Of a DNA stretch of 64,000 bases, positions 11,556-23,500 are shown one piece after another. Source of the DNA: Atrichornis clamosus (taxonomy: Eukaryota > Chordata > Aves > Passeriformes > Menuridae); assembly GCA_013400975.1 (NCBI GenBank), contig WBMZ01009481.1, positions 329 to 64,328 of the forward strand, read 5' to 3'. The notes beneath the pieces were generated by a model. It had not been told where the DNA came from, ran no database searches, and was given only the letters and a program-made list of their open reading frames with translations. A program made the position numbers and the translations under genes. The stretch's first letter is position 1. Each line of letters starts with the position of its first letter.

Positions 11556-11865
11556 TGTGTCTGTGTGTGAAAATATTAAATTGCAATAACATGCAGAGTG
11601 AGTGGCTTTCTGAATGGGGTATTCAGTTCACAGCTTGGACTATACATAAAGCTAGTGAGTGACAGAATACAAATGGTGTCATAAAACATCGGGGGAATTT
11701 AGAGCCAGCCTCAATCTTTTTGATCTATATTCTATCTGTGGAGCTCTCTCCATCTATCTTTAGTTAATGAAACAGTTAAACATATTTAATTATTTATCAC
11801 TGTTTAATGTCAGGAGTTATCAAAACAGATTATGCTTCCCCACGCACACTTAAAGGTATTAGAAG
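11556..11865. promoter_or_regulatory. Candidate conserved non-coding element
   Basis: Repeat-free block containing a TTTAATTATTTA string near 11786-11797 and several further TTAA/ATTA cores, between less distinctive sequence. Enhancer-like texture only. No experimental or comparative support is available from the window. Confidence 0.28.
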
Positions 11866-13514
11866 AACTCTAAATGTATTCACCAAAGTCTGGGATGTTT
11901 CCTGTCCACAGATAGTGCTTTAAAACTTGTTTTTAAATGTACAGGTTTTCAAACCAAAATTGGTGACAGCAGATGCTGAGTTTCTTTGCCTCAGAACAAC
12001 TTTATTCCTACAACTTTGCTTGCTCCTTACGCAAACTGCTTTTGTTCTTCCCAGAAAATAGAGAGAAATGAGAATTCAGTCTCACTTAGGAGGAGAAATG
12101 GAACAAAACGGGACAGCTCTGGGAGGGTGGGAGTGACCCAACAACAGAGACAAATGGGAAAATCACTCGAATCACTGCAAAATCTGCTGGGCTCATCCTG
12201 CGCACTCAGAAATCAGCCCCGGCAGGGGTTATAGAGCCCTTAACCCTCGTGTCCAAGCGTGTCCTTGTGGCTTCCCACTGCCCACTCCTCTCATGTGAAT
12301 ATAAAACATTTCATGGAAGTTTCTAACCAGCCCCCTCTGGAATGCCGGTGCCGCTCGTACCTGTGGATCTCTTGTTTCCTGGAAGGAAATTTCAGCACTG
12401 CCACCCTCCAGGACATGAGGCTCTTGCCTCCCTCCCCTCGGCCCCTCTGCCTGGCAGAGGTGTTAATTGCCACCCTCCCAAGGTTGGGTTGAGCTGCTAA
12501 AAGCCACCGTTTGTTACTGAATCCCATCTGCTAATTCCGGGCAGGAGGAAGGGCTTTGGGATCCCCCTCGGCCCTACCACCTGGGTCTTCTCTATTGGCA
12601 GCTTTGATAAGAAATCATTCTTCTCTACCTAAGCTCTCTCTTTACCCGTGGTTTTAAATTGCTTTCCACCCCTGACAGACTACCCTCGTTCAAAGAGAAA
12701 CGTGGAGGAGGCTGATGGTTCCACTAAGTATTAGGAGTCCATTACCAGAGGACTGAATCCTGTTGGGATCTCTTGGGAGACACCCCTCCTTGGCCCACCA
12801 AACAGAGTCTGGCATTGTGAGCAGAAAGGGCAGGGGGATAAAGGAATCCAGCCTCGCTTTTCCCTGACAAAGAGACCTCAATACTTTTATTCAGCGGAAA
12901 ATGGAATAATACTTCTGGGTTTGCTCCCAAAGCCACCGGCAGCTTCACGCCCAGAGGGCTCTGGCCTGGGGGAGAGCTTTCTGCAAGGGGAGAGGGCTTT
13001 GCACGTGAAATGAGATTAAAGGCATCTCTGTGCCAACACGTTGAAGATTTTGGGGGTTACAGGAGGAATCGATGTCTCGCCGCAGTCACGCGCCAGCCTG
13101 GAATAACCCCCCCTGCACTGCATGGATGGGCAGGAGAACCCAGCTGCTGGAAATAAAACCTCTCTTCTGTGTCAGGTTCCCTTTAAAATGCACCAGGTGG
13201 TGTTCTGTGGGTGAAGGTGGGTTAGGGACTACTCCAGGTATTACCAAGAAGAGTCACTCCCGTGTCGCTGGGTGGTGTCCCTTGTCTTTAAGGTAACCTG
13301 CCCTAAGTCCCTTCCAGCTGCTGAAAACTCCCTGAGCAGTGGAATCCCACTTCTTTTTGCATCTAAGAAAAAGCTCTGTGCTGTGGATATCAGCAGGAAC
13401 ACGTGAGCTAAATTTGGAAACATCTGTGCCTCTGAAAACCAAACTTGGTGTTTGAAATGTGTGAGTTGGGGCACTCGGGCCAAAGCAACACCAGTTGTAA
13501 GGTCAAAAATCAGA
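11866..13514. other. Single-copy non-coding sequence, nothing recognised
   Basis: Mixed composition. A purine-rich short ORF at 11986-12234 has no recognisable domain and no homologue I know. The right end runs directly into the first CR1 fragment of the window. Confidence 0.5.
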
Positions 13515-13732
13515 AATTCATCGACTGGTTTGGGTTGGAAGGGACCTCAAACATCACCCAGTTCCAATCTCCTGCCATGGGCAGGGACACCTCCCACTAT
13601 CCCAGGGTGCTCCAAGCCCCGTCCAACCTGGCCTTGGACACTTCCAGGGATGGGGCAGCCACAGCTTCTCTGGGCACCCTGTGCCAGGGCCTCACCACCC
13701 TCACAGGGAGGAATTTCTTCTGTGTATCTAAC
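13515..13732 (-). mobile_element. CR1 LINE 3' fragment
   Basis: The + strand reads GGTTTGGGTTGGAAGGGACC followed by CCTGCCATGGGCAGGGACAC and the GGGGCAGCCACAGCTTCTCT block. This is the reverse complement of the avian CR1 3' region, so the 3' end lies at the left. The fragment is severely 5'-truncated, as is usual for CR1, and retains no intact reverse-transcriptase frame. It is close in sequence to the copies at 18.9, 33.2, 39.1 and 59.4 kb. Confidence 0.9.
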
Positions 13733-15360
13733 ATAAATTTCCTCTCTTTTGGTTTGAAAAACACACCTTTGCCTATTTCCTGTGCCTGGAACCGCCCAGC
13801 GGAAACATCTCCCCCACTCCAGCTTTTGCAGTGGTGTTTTCCTGACGCTCTGTGAGTGCACGGAGGAGGCTGCAGCTCCCGGGAGCAGATTGGACAGATG
13901 GCTCTGTCAGAGGTCACTCCTGTGGCTAGACCTTCCCCCAGTGGCATAGGGACATTATTTATAGCACCACAGATGCCTCAGCGGAAGAAAAATCAGAGTC
14001 CATCACGTCATATTAAAAATATTGGTAAATTATTGATTATTATTTAGCCCAGCCTTCAAATGTGATTAAGCGGTTTCTATAAATCACCTGATTCCTGCAG
14101 GATGGAAGGGGGTGTGAGTGTGCAGGCAGATTTCATTTGGGAAGTACAGACCTGGCTGTGTTTCAGGAGTGAGGCTGAGTTTTGGATCTGACACGGAGTC
14201 TGGATGCTCCTGTGGATTTTTGCTGCTGCCACCCTGCCAAGGCAGGCGATAATTTCTGAAATTTTGGAGTGAAAAGGTGCCCCAAATGGAATCTTTCAGT
14301 TTTTGTGGGTCTTAAACACACAGAGCTGTCTCCCAGTGTAGAGAGAGGGCAGAGGTGGCAGGTGATGCCACCTCTAAGAGGGCAAAGGGAAAGAAAATCT
14401 GCAGGTTTGGGGTTTTTTTCTGAATGAATTTTGTCTACACAATTCTTGTAGGAGCAGCTTCTGGCGAAAGGAGTCCTTGTGACTCAAGGGCTGGAATTTT
14501 GCACCATGGGGTAAACAGGCAATGCCTCAGTGGCTTTGCAGGAGGGGACAGCTGGGGTGGTGGGAGATACTGGCTGTAAGGGGCAAAGGAAATGAATTCT
14601 GAGAGTTGCAGTTGCAGAAAAAGCCCAAGTTCTATCCCTATCCCTTGACTAACATCATAAAGCTGTAAAATGAGAATATGTAAAAAGAGAAAATAGAATT
14701 AAAATGAATGTGTGGCTAAAATAAGATGAGATCTTTCACACTTAGCTGGAACAAATCCGTCTTTTTTTTAACTGTATTCTATTTATTTTAAGTGTATATC
14801 TTTTTTAAGTATCTTCTTTTCCTTAGCTCATGTCATTGAAAATAGCTGCTCAAATTTGAATTGCTTTCATTCTGGCAATTATTAATTTTTAAGCATTATT
14901 TTATCCCTTGTTAAACTTCAAAACTATTCAGCTGTGAAAACTTCTGTACAGAGGAGGAAACAGTTTTGTTAATAGACAGAAAGATCCCACTATTGACCTA
15001 AAAGTCAGATATTTACTGGTATTTCTCGGTTTCAGTTATTGCTTCTCTCCTTCATTGCAAGAATGGCTGTTTGCTGGGAGAGGGAGGGAGCTGGATGTGC
15101 TGCCGAGGGATTTTTATTTGAGTCCTGTCACCCAGAGCCGCTTGGCTACAAACCGATTTGCTGCACACGAAGGAAAAAACTCAACAAAACCCCCCAAAAT
15201 CCACCACGGCAGTGATCCAAATGGATCCTCTACATTTTATCTAGATAAAAACCTTAAGAAAACAAAACCCAGGTGAACCCAGGGCAGATTTCCTGGGAGA
15301 GAGGAGATGCATCAGAGAGGAGCTGCAGATGTTTCTCCCATTAGGATTTTTCGGCGGGAT
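13733..15360. other. Single-copy non-coding sequence, nothing recognised
   Basis: Mixed then AT-rich (14620-15050). No gene, RNA or further repeat was recognised. The 73-codon frame at 15055-15276 has no domain. Confidence 0.5.
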
Positions 15361-15447
15361 GTGATGTGGTTTAGTGGGCAGGGTGGCCAAAGGTTGGCCT
15401 TTATGACCTTGGAGGTCTTTTCCAGCCTTAATGATTCCATGCTGTAA
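15361..15447 (+). mobile_element. Short CR1-like 3' fragment
   Basis: The sequence contains GACCTTGGAGGTCTTTTCCA followed by AATGATTCCATG, which matches the extreme 3' end of CR1 in plus orientation. It is much degraded at its left, where the boundary is uncertain. Confidence 0.65.
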
Positions 15448-15689
15448 CTGCCCTTGGCATGGGGTGGAGGGGCTGGCAGAGCTCCCTTTCCTTCAGGGTG
15501 CCCCCTCGTTTCAGCCCAACCACGTTATTTTGCAGGGCCCTGGCTCACAGTTTCTGTGTTTCGGGGCTGGCTTTACTGGGAGAACAGATTTTCTGTAGGA
15601 TGAACACATTTGGGTAGTTTGGAGGAGTCTGAGTCCCTGGCACTCACCGGAAGCAAGAGCCAAAGCTTTGGGAGTTTCCCCGTTTTCTT

Positions 15690-16060
15690 GCGGCGTGAAT
15701 TTCCCCTTTGATTAAACAAATGATTCTTTGCTTAATTTGCCTATGTTGGCTATTTTTTTTATGAAACATGCACTTAATTAAGTAAGAGAAATACAGAAAC
15801 ATGTTTATTCTCAAGATTTATGCGAAAAGTGAGAACCCCACTGAAATTTCCAGTAGTGAAGCAATTAAGTAATGGAATTCCACAGTATAAACATAGTATA
15901 ATTCAACTATAAAACCGATGTCTAAGTAATGTTAATGAGCTGACTTGAAGCTACAAAAGCTCGAAAAGTTCAGTCACAGATGAAAATGGAATTTGTTCTC
16001 AATTATAACTGAAAGAAAGTTAGTTTGAATGAGGGATAGCCTCCAGCTGGAACCCCCAGA
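15690..16060. promoter_or_regulatory. Candidate conserved non-coding element with a TTAATTAA palindrome
   Basis: Repeat-free AT-rich block holding the perfect 12-bp palindrome ACTTAATTAAGT at 15772-15783 and several ATTA/TAAT cores, for example CAATTAAGTAATGG near 15861-15874. Homeodomain dimers commonly bind such palindromes. Function is inferred from motif and texture only. Confidence 0.32.
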
Positions 16061-18938
16061 TAACTTCCCCATGGTTTGGGCTGACAGGTTGCAAAATTTG
16101 CAGTGGGTTATTTAAATATTTTTCACAGTAACTACTGAAATATCCTATTTTTTGCAATGTAACACAGAGCCTGAGAGCCATAACTCAGGGATTGAGTCTG
16201 TAGGAAGAAGCTCAAACCAGACTGGTATTTTAGCAGAGCCCCAGCTTGAAAACTGACAAAATGTGAGGGGTTTAATTTAAACTTGAACTTTGAATTTGTA
16301 TTGAAATTTGGCAAATGCTGGAGCAAATGTTGTAGCTGGCAATTTTAATCCCTGTTTTCAGTAGAATCATCCCTTCCCAGCCAGTGGGAGCATTCAGGAG
16401 CATGAAGGGGATGGGGGCTCTCAACAGCACCTTCCGAGAACAGAATTTTAGCTGCTCCATGTCCTTTTCCTTTGCTGCTAAACCTGACCTGACTTTTTTT
16501 TTTCCCTTCTAAATTCCTACCTATTTCGGTAAATTTCTTTCAAACCTTTTTCCAGAGTGTTAATGAAGTAGTTTGATGGTGTGTGTCCAGAGTGCTGAGG
16601 GACATTCTGCCAGCCCCAGCCCTGCGCTGACGTTTCTGTCGGAGCCGTGTTTTTGGCCGGGTCCCGGGGGCTTTCCCTGCACTCTGGCCTCCGCACTACA
16701 TTTTCTTTTCTTCTCTTATTCCACTTCAGAATGTTGTTTCTCTCACCTTCTCAGCCTAGTAAATAGCACGCTGAAGATTTATGATGTTTAAACTTTTAAT
16801 GCCATAACAGATTTTAGATATTTTTCACAGCATTATTCAGACGTGTTATGTTATGGTTTAGTTCAAGTTCTGGTGCAACTGCTCCAAGGAGCTCCTTCCT
16901 TGTGGGCAGTTCCTCTTTGCCAAATCGTATTTGCACTTGTTCCAGAGGAGGAGGGAAGGAATGTTCCATAAATGTTGCACGGGATTAAGGGATGGAGACT
17001 CAGAGCCTGAACCTGCAGCCTGGAGGAACTACCAACCACAGCTGGCCTTTGAGAGGCCTCTGTGCTTCCTTCTCCCAGGCTTTCCCAGCCCAGATGGAGT
17101 GTGGGATGATGCTGTCAGAGCTGAGGGAGGATGGGGAAGCAAAGACCACTCCGGGGTCCTGGGCAGTGAAACATTAATGGGTTGTTTTGGGTGGATATGG
17201 GAATTTTTGTCTTGGTCGTTTCCACGTTGAATCCCCTCCCTGTCTCCAGCCACCCCCAAAGTGGTTCTGAGCACCTTCTGCACTGGGGTTTGTGATGTGG
17301 CACCTTGGTCACCCTCACTTTGAGCCAGGGATGGGCTGTCTGGTGTTGGAGAAGTTTCCATCCCGAAAAGCCATAGGAAAATTTACAGGTAGGGATGAAT
17401 AAACAACGCAAAAGGTTGAGGAGGGTCGGACTCAGTGTTTATTTGGGGAAAACCTTGGTCTTTTCTCTTACATTTTCCCTATTGAATTTGTGACTATTAA
17501 GAAGAGAAGAAAACAACAAAAAAACCCCCTCCACCCAAAATTAACTAATTGAGGTGCACATCTGCTTGCCCCGGGTTCCTTTCACAGTGACACTCATTCT
17601 GCGGAGTTTCATGAGTTTGTAAAACATTAACTGCTTCTACAAGAACAACAAACATTGTTCCCTCCTCACACAGATCCCAAACCCAGCTACCAGATGGACC
17701 CAGCACCCAGCAAGGGAATATTAATTTTGATGGAGAGAGACTTGGTGTTCTGGGTATTAAATTATGTGCCTTGGGAAATGCAGCACAGTAGATGTGTGTT
17801 TGCGCTGAGTAGTGTCTTTGTCTTCCATATATAAAAACACTAATTAAAATATAATGTAAAAACCTGAGCCTGTTTTAGTGTTCTGCTAAGGTAAATAAAA
17901 ATGAAACAAAAGGTATGTATGTATATATATATATATATAGATGTTAGGTCGTTAAAAGCGCATTGTTAAATCACTTTGTGCCGCGAAGTTTCCGAATTAA
18001 AAGCTGAACAGAAACACATCTGGAGCAGGACGCAGAACTCCCGTGCCTCTCTCCCGGAGTTCTGCCTCGGGTCTGTGGTTCCCTTGCCGGGAGTGGCCGC
18101 GTGGGGAAACACAAGCTCCTGGAACCCCACCTTGCCAGGGCTCCTTTTCCAGCCCCTCCCGTGGCCAGCACGGCCCCCGGCAGCTTCAGCCCAGGGCTGG
18201 GCGCTGAGCTCCAGATGTCCCTGCTGCTGCCCGGGGTACTCGGCCCCTTTTAACCATCCCAAAGCAGAGCCGGTTGGGCCGTGAACGGAGCCGTGCCTCG
18301 GTGTGTGAGGAGGGAAGGAGGCAAGATGTCAAACGGAGCAATCAAGGCCGATCCTGAGCAGTTTAAAATGTGGAATATCGCGTGTAAACCCGGACTGTTG
18401 GATGTTGGTTAATCAAAGGGTGTTGCTGGCAGGGAAGCACCACTGGATGGTTTTGAATTTAGTGTGTGACCTCCCTAAGGCTTCTGCAGCCCTTCAGGTG
18501 GCCGGGGGGCAGTGGGATTTCCTGGCCAGAGCTGCAGGAGATGCTCCACATCTTGAGCATTCCCCTCTGGGATGGAGCACGCACCTGCAGTTCCCAGCAC
18601 TGAACTCCAAAACCTTTGCCAAAACAAGTACCCTGCACAGGGCACAGCCTGGGGCCCAAGGGTGCCTTCCAGTTCAGGAGCTGGGCACCTTTCACATGGA
18701 AACTGGAAGGATGTTTTCTCATGGAGGAAACAGGATGGAGTCTGGAGCAAAGCAAACGCTGCTCCTTGAGCAGCAATCTGGCAAGCTCGTGATGCCTTAA
18801 GACGTCCACGGGGTTCTGAGTGTTTCCCTTCATCCATTCAGGGTCCCAGGGCAGGTCCCCAGCACAGGGTGGTCCTCATGGCAGCTTTGGAAGGTTTCAT
18901 CCAAAGCCCATCAAGAGCTGTAAATACCTTCCCGTTGG
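16061..18938. other. Single-copy non-coding sequence
   Basis: No gene or RNA was recognised. It contains a TA microsatellite (listed separately) and a moderately CpG-rich patch at about 18030-18300 that does not reach the density of the main islands. Frames on both strands at 16930-17410 and 17966-18840 are shadows. Confidence 0.5.
17913..17939. repeat. (GTAT)n/(TA)n microsatellite
   Basis: Three GTAT units grade into about nine TA dinucleotides. Confidence 0.9.
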
Positions 18939-19346
18939 ATTCATAGAATTGTGGAATCCCAGAATGGGTGTGGGTTGGAAGGGACCTTAAGGATCATCCC
19001 ATTCCACCCCCTGCCATGGGCAGGGACACCTCCCACTATCCCAGGGTGCTCCAAGCCCCGTCCAGCCTGGCCTTGGACACTTCCAGGGATGGGGCAGCCA
19101 CAGCTTCTCTGGGCAACCTGTGCCAGGGCCTCCCCACCCTCACAGCCAGGAATTCCTTCCCAATATCCCACCTATCCCTGCCCTCAGGCAGCGGGAAGCC
19201 ATGCCCTGTGTCCTGTCACCCCATCCCTTGTCCCAAGTCCCTCTCCAGCTCTCCTGGAGCCCCTTCAGACCCTGGAAGGGGCTGTGAGGTCTCCACACAA
19301 CCTTCTCCTCTCCAGGCTGAGCAGCCCCAACATTCCCAGGCTGAGA
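18939..19346 (-). mobile_element. CR1 LINE 3' fragment, about 400 bp
   Basis: It begins with the degenerate tail (TTCATAGAATTGTGGAATCC) and continues through GGTTGGAAGGGACCTTAAGG, the CCATGGGCAGGGACACC block and a more internal segment with CCCTTCAGACCCTGGAAGGG. It is in minus orientation and among the longest CR1 pieces in the window. Frames up to 154 codons cross it but are unrelated to the element's real coding sequence, which is truncated away. Confidence 0.92.
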
Positions 19347-20359
19347 AAGTTGATTCACCCACTTTTGGATTTATTCTTCAGTGTGAGAATGTAACAACTG
19401 CTCCTGGGTACTGGCAGTGTCGGCCTTATTAATAAATGTCTTCCTGGGCAGAAATCCAAGGTTGAAGGTCTAGGCTACAAAAGAGGTTACAAAAGGTCCC
19501 CTTATCACCACTGTATTGCTCTAAGGGCGTTTAAGTCCCCTCCAGAATCTTCTCCTACTCTTCCTGGCACAGGAACAGCCACCTTGGTAAAGAGAGAGAG
19601 AGGAAAAAAAAAAAAAGAATTAATAAAATCTCTCTTTGTGCCACTATCCCCCTGAAGAAAAAGCTTAACATCTGATTTAAGTTTACTGAAATAACAACAG
19701 ATGTTTATCTTGTATTGTATGGCACATGGCACTACATCTCATAAACCCCCTCCTGGAGCTTAAAGCAGAGTTTCTGCTCCCTCATTTGGACACTTGCAGG
19801 CTTTGTGCTCTTTTTTAAATGTTTTCATTTCTCTGGAGCTTAATCTGCTACCAAAGTATTTATAAGTATCACGTTATAAACCGTGAAATGAGGAATAGCA
19901 AAGGAGATTTTCAATACTTCCTTCCACTAAGCACAGGACTGAGCAGCTACTTACCTGCAGCCTCAAAGAATGAAAAAATTGTGCAAACTTGCTACAGCCT
20001 TTCATTTAGAGGAATCCACTCGGGCTGTGGGATTGGGAGAAGATCAAGAGGAAAAAAAAAATCATTTCTTGGGAAAGCAAAAGCTGGGGAAGAAAAATGT
20101 AGGGGGGAAAAATCTATTTTTTTAAAAAAGGTGAAACATTTTAACTCCTAAAATTTACATGCATTTTACTATGCGTGTTTCTCACTAAATAGTGAATACC
20201 TGTAGTTAGTGTATTTTTGATATGTATTTATGCACACAGATACCTAATTCCACCGATTGCAATTGCACGAAACTCTGCTGTGTGACAAAAATGGCAATTT
20301 TCTACCAGCATTTATCTGCAACTCTTCGTAAAAAAAAAAAAAAAAGAATGACAAAATAA
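19347..20359. other. Single-copy non-coding sequence
   Basis: AT-rich with an A-run at 20330-20345 and purine-rich DNA near 20030-20120. No gene, RNA or named repeat was recognised. Confidence 0.5.
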
Positions 20360-20570
20360 ATTCGGGAAGAATTTCTTTCAGGAAGAAATTCTCCATGGAA
20401 AGGGTGGTCAGGCATTGAAGGGTCTGCTCAGGGAGGTGGTGGAGTCCCCATCCCTGGAGGTGGCACTCGGTGCTCTGGGCTGGGGACAAGGTGGGGATTG
20501 GGCACAGCTTGGACTCAGTGGTCTTGGAGGGCTTTTCCAACCTCAGTGATCCTGGGATTCTGTGATTCTT
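20360..20570 (+). mobile_element. CR1 LINE 3' fragment
   Basis: CCATGGAAAGGGTGGTCAGG, then GGGGACAAGGTGGGGATTGG, GGACTCAGTGGTCTTGGAGG and a tail with GATTCTGTGATTCTT mark the CR1 3' end in plus orientation. It is 5'-truncated near 20360. The same subtype appears at 40.9 and 48.7 kb. Confidence 0.9.
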
Positions 20571-23500
20571 GATGCACTAGAGGCTGAATCCTGGCTTGAA
20601 CAGCGACACTGTGTGGGTCGGAAGGTAGCTGGGCTGCCGGTGTTTCAGGTGGCAAAATAGTAGAGATGGACAAGAGGTATCTGAGGAAATCAACGTCTTG
20701 GGGAGAAGTCGGAGCTTCCTGATCCTGCACAGCCACATCCCCGTCTTCAGTGGAGACAGATTTTTTAACATTTTCTAGATATTTCTGAGCTCCACTGATC
20801 CATGAATGTTGTGGCTTCTCTTTTAGCATTCTCTCTGAAGCATGGTTTATTTTATGTTTGAACAAACGCAGCCCTCCTTTGTTTCCTCCGCTGAATTCTT
20901 TATTTATTATTTCCTAAAATGATTTGATTTTCCCCCTCCTTCCCAACACATATGATTGCAATAAGCTGATACAAAATAGAACCAAGAAACAAAAGGCTGA
21001 ACATGCTGATAATGTACATTTGGTTTGTATTTATCGTTTTAAGATGTGTTTTAATTGGTTCACTACCAACATCCTGTAACTTTCAGTCAGACAGAAGAGA
21101 AACCTGTTTCATTTTAAAGTCAGTTAATTCCTTCCCTCTTTCAGCTGAGAGCAGTGGGTAGGGCCCTACTGTAGGGTCTTCACATTTAATTTCATTTAAA
21201 CATTTTTAAAAAGAGGATTATAGTGCATTTTGTTTTGTGATTCTCCCTTGGATTTCATTGTGAAATGGGTTTTTTAGAGAAGAACGACACAAAAGGTGTT
21301 TTGGTACCTTCATGCATAATTTCTAATGCTTTATAAGCTCAAAATAAACAGTTTTCTTGTTATTCCAGAAGCTTAATCTCTTTAGTTTAATGAGGAGAAA
21401 GTGGAGAGGTGACAGAAATGCCACCTTGAAGTACTTACCTACAGCAGAATTCGAGTCAATAGGTTAAAGGTGTGACAACACCCAGTTTAATACAAACCTC
21501 TATTAAAAAAAAAAAAATTAAAAAGTAAGAGTCGAGGAAAACAGGGTTGGAAGAGCAGCATAAACACCACCAAGGGAATCCTCACCTTGCTGGGCCTGCC
21601 AGGGGTTTGTGGAGCGTGTTCTTCAGAACTACAACGTTTCCCCGCTCGGACAACTCAGCAGTGACTTGAAGTTCATTGCTGAGAACTCAAGGGCTGAGGT
21701 TTGGAGCCTCCTGAAAGGTCTGCGTGCACCAAACAGGAATTCATTTGAGGAAGTCTTGTACAGGAGGTCAGCCTGGAAAACCACAGCCAAGTCCCTTCTG
21801 ACCCTGCCCTTTATGAGGTTGCTGTCACCGGTACTTTGGACTTCAAGCTCTAGTTTGGGGTTAATTGTATAAATATTTTATATTTTAGAAGGTAAAAGTG
21901 TCCTTTTGCTCCTACTAACATCGGAGCTAAGTAAGGCAGAGGACAGCTGCAGGTATTTCTATCTTCCACCTCGTTTCAACCTATTTTATGAAAAATCTTG
22001 ACTTTGCTTCATCCATTTTTGTTCCAAAACCCGTGTTTGAACACACCTGGCAGCCTTTGTCCTGCTGGGATTTAAATGGGGATCTGTGACCATGTAGAGA
22101 TCACAGCCAGACCATGAGGATGATGAGGGTTCTCTGCGTATTGGTTTTGCCCCTGGGCAGCTTTTGGATGGTTCCACAGCCTCCTCTCAGGCAACAGGGG
22201 GCCAGAGATGGCCAGGCTTTCACACAAACTCTCTCCTCCATGGGAAAAAGGTGTCCCCAGCCAGCCCCTCTCCTGAGTGATAAGGAAAGTTTCTGCTGCT
22301 GTGGTGAAGCTGTTTCACGTGGTCAGTCCAAAATCAAGAAGTTTGTTAACAGAAGTGGTGAGGTGGTGGAATTACCTGGAAGTTTTCCTTGCTTGGTGTC
22401 ACAGTTGGGGACCTGCAGGAGCTGCCAGAGCACAGAGTGGGGCAGGGAGAGCAGCAGGACCAGGGGAGGTGATGGGGGCTGCTCAGAATGAGCCCTAAAA
22501 GGCTTTTCCCCCCCAAAACTGAGCAGTTTCGAAGGCTTAAACCCAAGGTCTTGGAAAGAAGTTTTTCTGTCTTTGAGGAGGGTGAGCAGTTGGACACTCT
22601 TCAGGAAAACTCATGGAAACTTTTGTTTTAATAAACTCAGTGCAGTTTCCCTTTTCCATCTGGCTACTGGAAAGGTGGGGAGGGGGAAAGATGGAAAAAG
22701 CTTCAGTATTTTTTGCTGGCCAATTTGGTCACAAAGAGAACTGGGAAGTGTCTTTTTCCATCAAAGCCCTTGCTGGAAGCCTCTGTCCAGCCCTGCCAGC
22801 CTGAGCCCTGGCTCTGAGGGAGCTGGGACACGAGATCCCAGCTCACCCAGGCATTTTTTTGGGGCATTTCTGTGATTTTGCACAAGTGAGAGGTGCAAAA
22901 GCAGGGAATGAGTGGGATTCAAGCCACAGTTTGGAAGCCTGAGTTAGAAATAAAGGGCCAATATTGCACTACTGTGGTATGGAGAGCTACTCCAGGAAAG
23001 AGTGATCCCTCAGGCTCTGGGCTGACAGTATAAATAGCTCTGGAAGCTTTAAAACAAATACAGAATCATTTATTTAGCTCAGCACACTGGAGGTTTGCCA
23101 AGTCTGCGCTAATTATATTGTATCTTGTTTTTATCATATATGTTACAAACGATTTCTTCTGCCAAAACGTCTGGACACTTTTCTCCCAGTATCCCCTTAC
23201 CAGTTTAGGTCTCTGACCATCTTCTCATTTTGCACTGAGCTTTCCTCTTTCTGGAAAAGGGTCTTGGTTGTGACCTTCTGCCATAGCAGTGCTGCTCGGG
23301 CAAGTTCCCTAAAAGTGGGTGAGAAAGGAAAAAAAATAAATAAATGTTGAAGTGCATCATGATGCCAACACACCCTGCAGTGCATCCCTCTGTGTCTGGG
23401 TGGACCTGCAGGATGTGTTTTTCTATTTTGGGAGTCACACAAGCTTTGCAGTCCGTGGAATTCTTGCAAAGGGCAGCTGTACCACGAAGGAAAGGGCTTT

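Noticed and set aside
18951..19432. 147- and 154-codon plus frames
   Set aside because: They are antisense translations of a minus-oriented CR1 3' region, not genes.
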